15,651 bases of DNA, from assembly GCA_964344035.1 (NCBI GenBank), contig CAYFLK010000077.1, positions 1 through 15,651 on the forward strand, read 5' to 3'. The first letter of the stretch is position 1, and each line of letters starts with the position of its first letter. Position numbers and translations under genes: made by a program. Origin of the DNA: UBA1014 sp964344035. Lineage in GTDB: Bacteria; SAR324; NAC60-12. A model generated the notes under the pieces. It did not search any database. It was not told the DNA's origin and saw only the letters and a list, made by a program, of their open reading frames with translations. This document shows positions 15,354-15,651 of the stretch, in pieces.

Positions 15354-15651
15354 AATTCTCTTTCCGCTTTCGAGCAGTTCCGGTCGATCTAAGGGAGGAT
15401 TTGATCAGTGGGAAAAAACCGTTTGAAATTCCGCCTACCTTCTTTTTTCAAAGTTGCAGGATGCCCATGCCCTCCCTCGAAGTAGAAGGTTGAGAGGGAA
15501 TAGGGGAGCAGTTTATTAAAGTATGTCTTAATTTCCAACTCATTAGGATAGGATAAGATAATCACAGTGAATGAACACACAAAACCAATGTAATTAAAAC
15601 CTAAATTGAGCGATTCTTAAAAAAGTAACGGAACATTACGATTATATTTTC
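15354..15651. other. AT-rich region upstream of the Fe-S oxidoreductase gene
   Basis: No convincing gene is seen in these 298 bases. A 63-codon minus-strand frame at 15389-15580 lacks family resemblance and a good ribosome-binding site. A C-rich/G-rich segment near 15468-15508 (CCCTC arms facing GAGGG) looks like a degenerate intergenic hairpin repeat. A possible minus-strand promoter, TTGGAA then 17 bases then TAAACT (about 15538 down to 15510), is weak. The oxidoreductase ATG is preceded by GGAAAGAGA. Confidence 0.45.

Noticed and set aside
15389..15580. 63-codon minus-strand frame before the Fe-S oxidoreductase
   Set aside because: It overlaps a C/G-rich hairpin-like repeat, has no convincing ribosome-binding site and no recognisable domain.

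Overview
The window comes from a Gram-negative bacterium of moderate GC, known here only from an assembly: ten Ns mark a scaffold join. The gene set (an EtfAB:quinone-oxidoreductase-like Fe-S membrane protein, an ALDH7-type dehydrogenase, an LPP20-like exported protein, a bacterial cereblon/CULT protein, IS91 and HD-hydrolase remnants) suggests a proteobacterium in the broad sense, possibly of deltaproteobacterial or SAR324-like grade. The lineage is an inference and is not proven by the sequence. All intact genes lie on the minus strand.

Right to left, in the direction of transcription, the window holds the following. (1) At 15353-13308 there is a membrane-anchored iron-sulfur oxidoreductase with a 298-base gene-free stretch upstream of it. 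(2) At 13161-4499 there is the classic transcription/translation cluster rimP-nusA-infB-rbfA-truB-rpsO-pnp. A near-consensus sigma70-type promoter just upstream of rimP fixes its start. The order is the compact one seen in E. coli, without ylxR, ylxQ or nrnA. rpsO and pnp are separated by a 328-base leader with two stem-loops. (3) At 4437-3580 there is an exported LPP20/FlgT_N-like protein with its own extended -10 promoter. (4) At 3453-3067 there is a small CULT-domain protein, a bacterial relative of the thalidomide-binding domain of cereblon, with an intact tri-tryptophan cage and four zinc cysteines. (5) At 2782-809 there is a two-gene unit: a LapA/DUF1049 membrane protein, interrupted by the scaffold gap, overlaps an ALDH7/AMB1 aldehyde dehydrogenase by ATGA. 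A TTGACA promoter inside a dyad lies upstream. (6) At 1-807 there is an AT-rich, decayed plus-strand segment: a perfect 42-bp palindrome, a fragment of an IS91-type transposase, A-rich non-coding DNA, and the C-terminal half of an HD-family (p)ppGpp-hydrolase-like gene that stops one base short of the dehydrogenase stop.

The seven-gene cluster handles ribosome maturation (RimP, RbfA, TruB, S15), transcription elongation/termination (NusA), translation initiation (IF-2) and RNA turnover (PNPase). The most unusual gene is the CULT protein. The left edge looks like a site of past insertion and deletion. I saw no CRISPR array, tRNA or rRNA, and no clearly undescribed multi-gene system.
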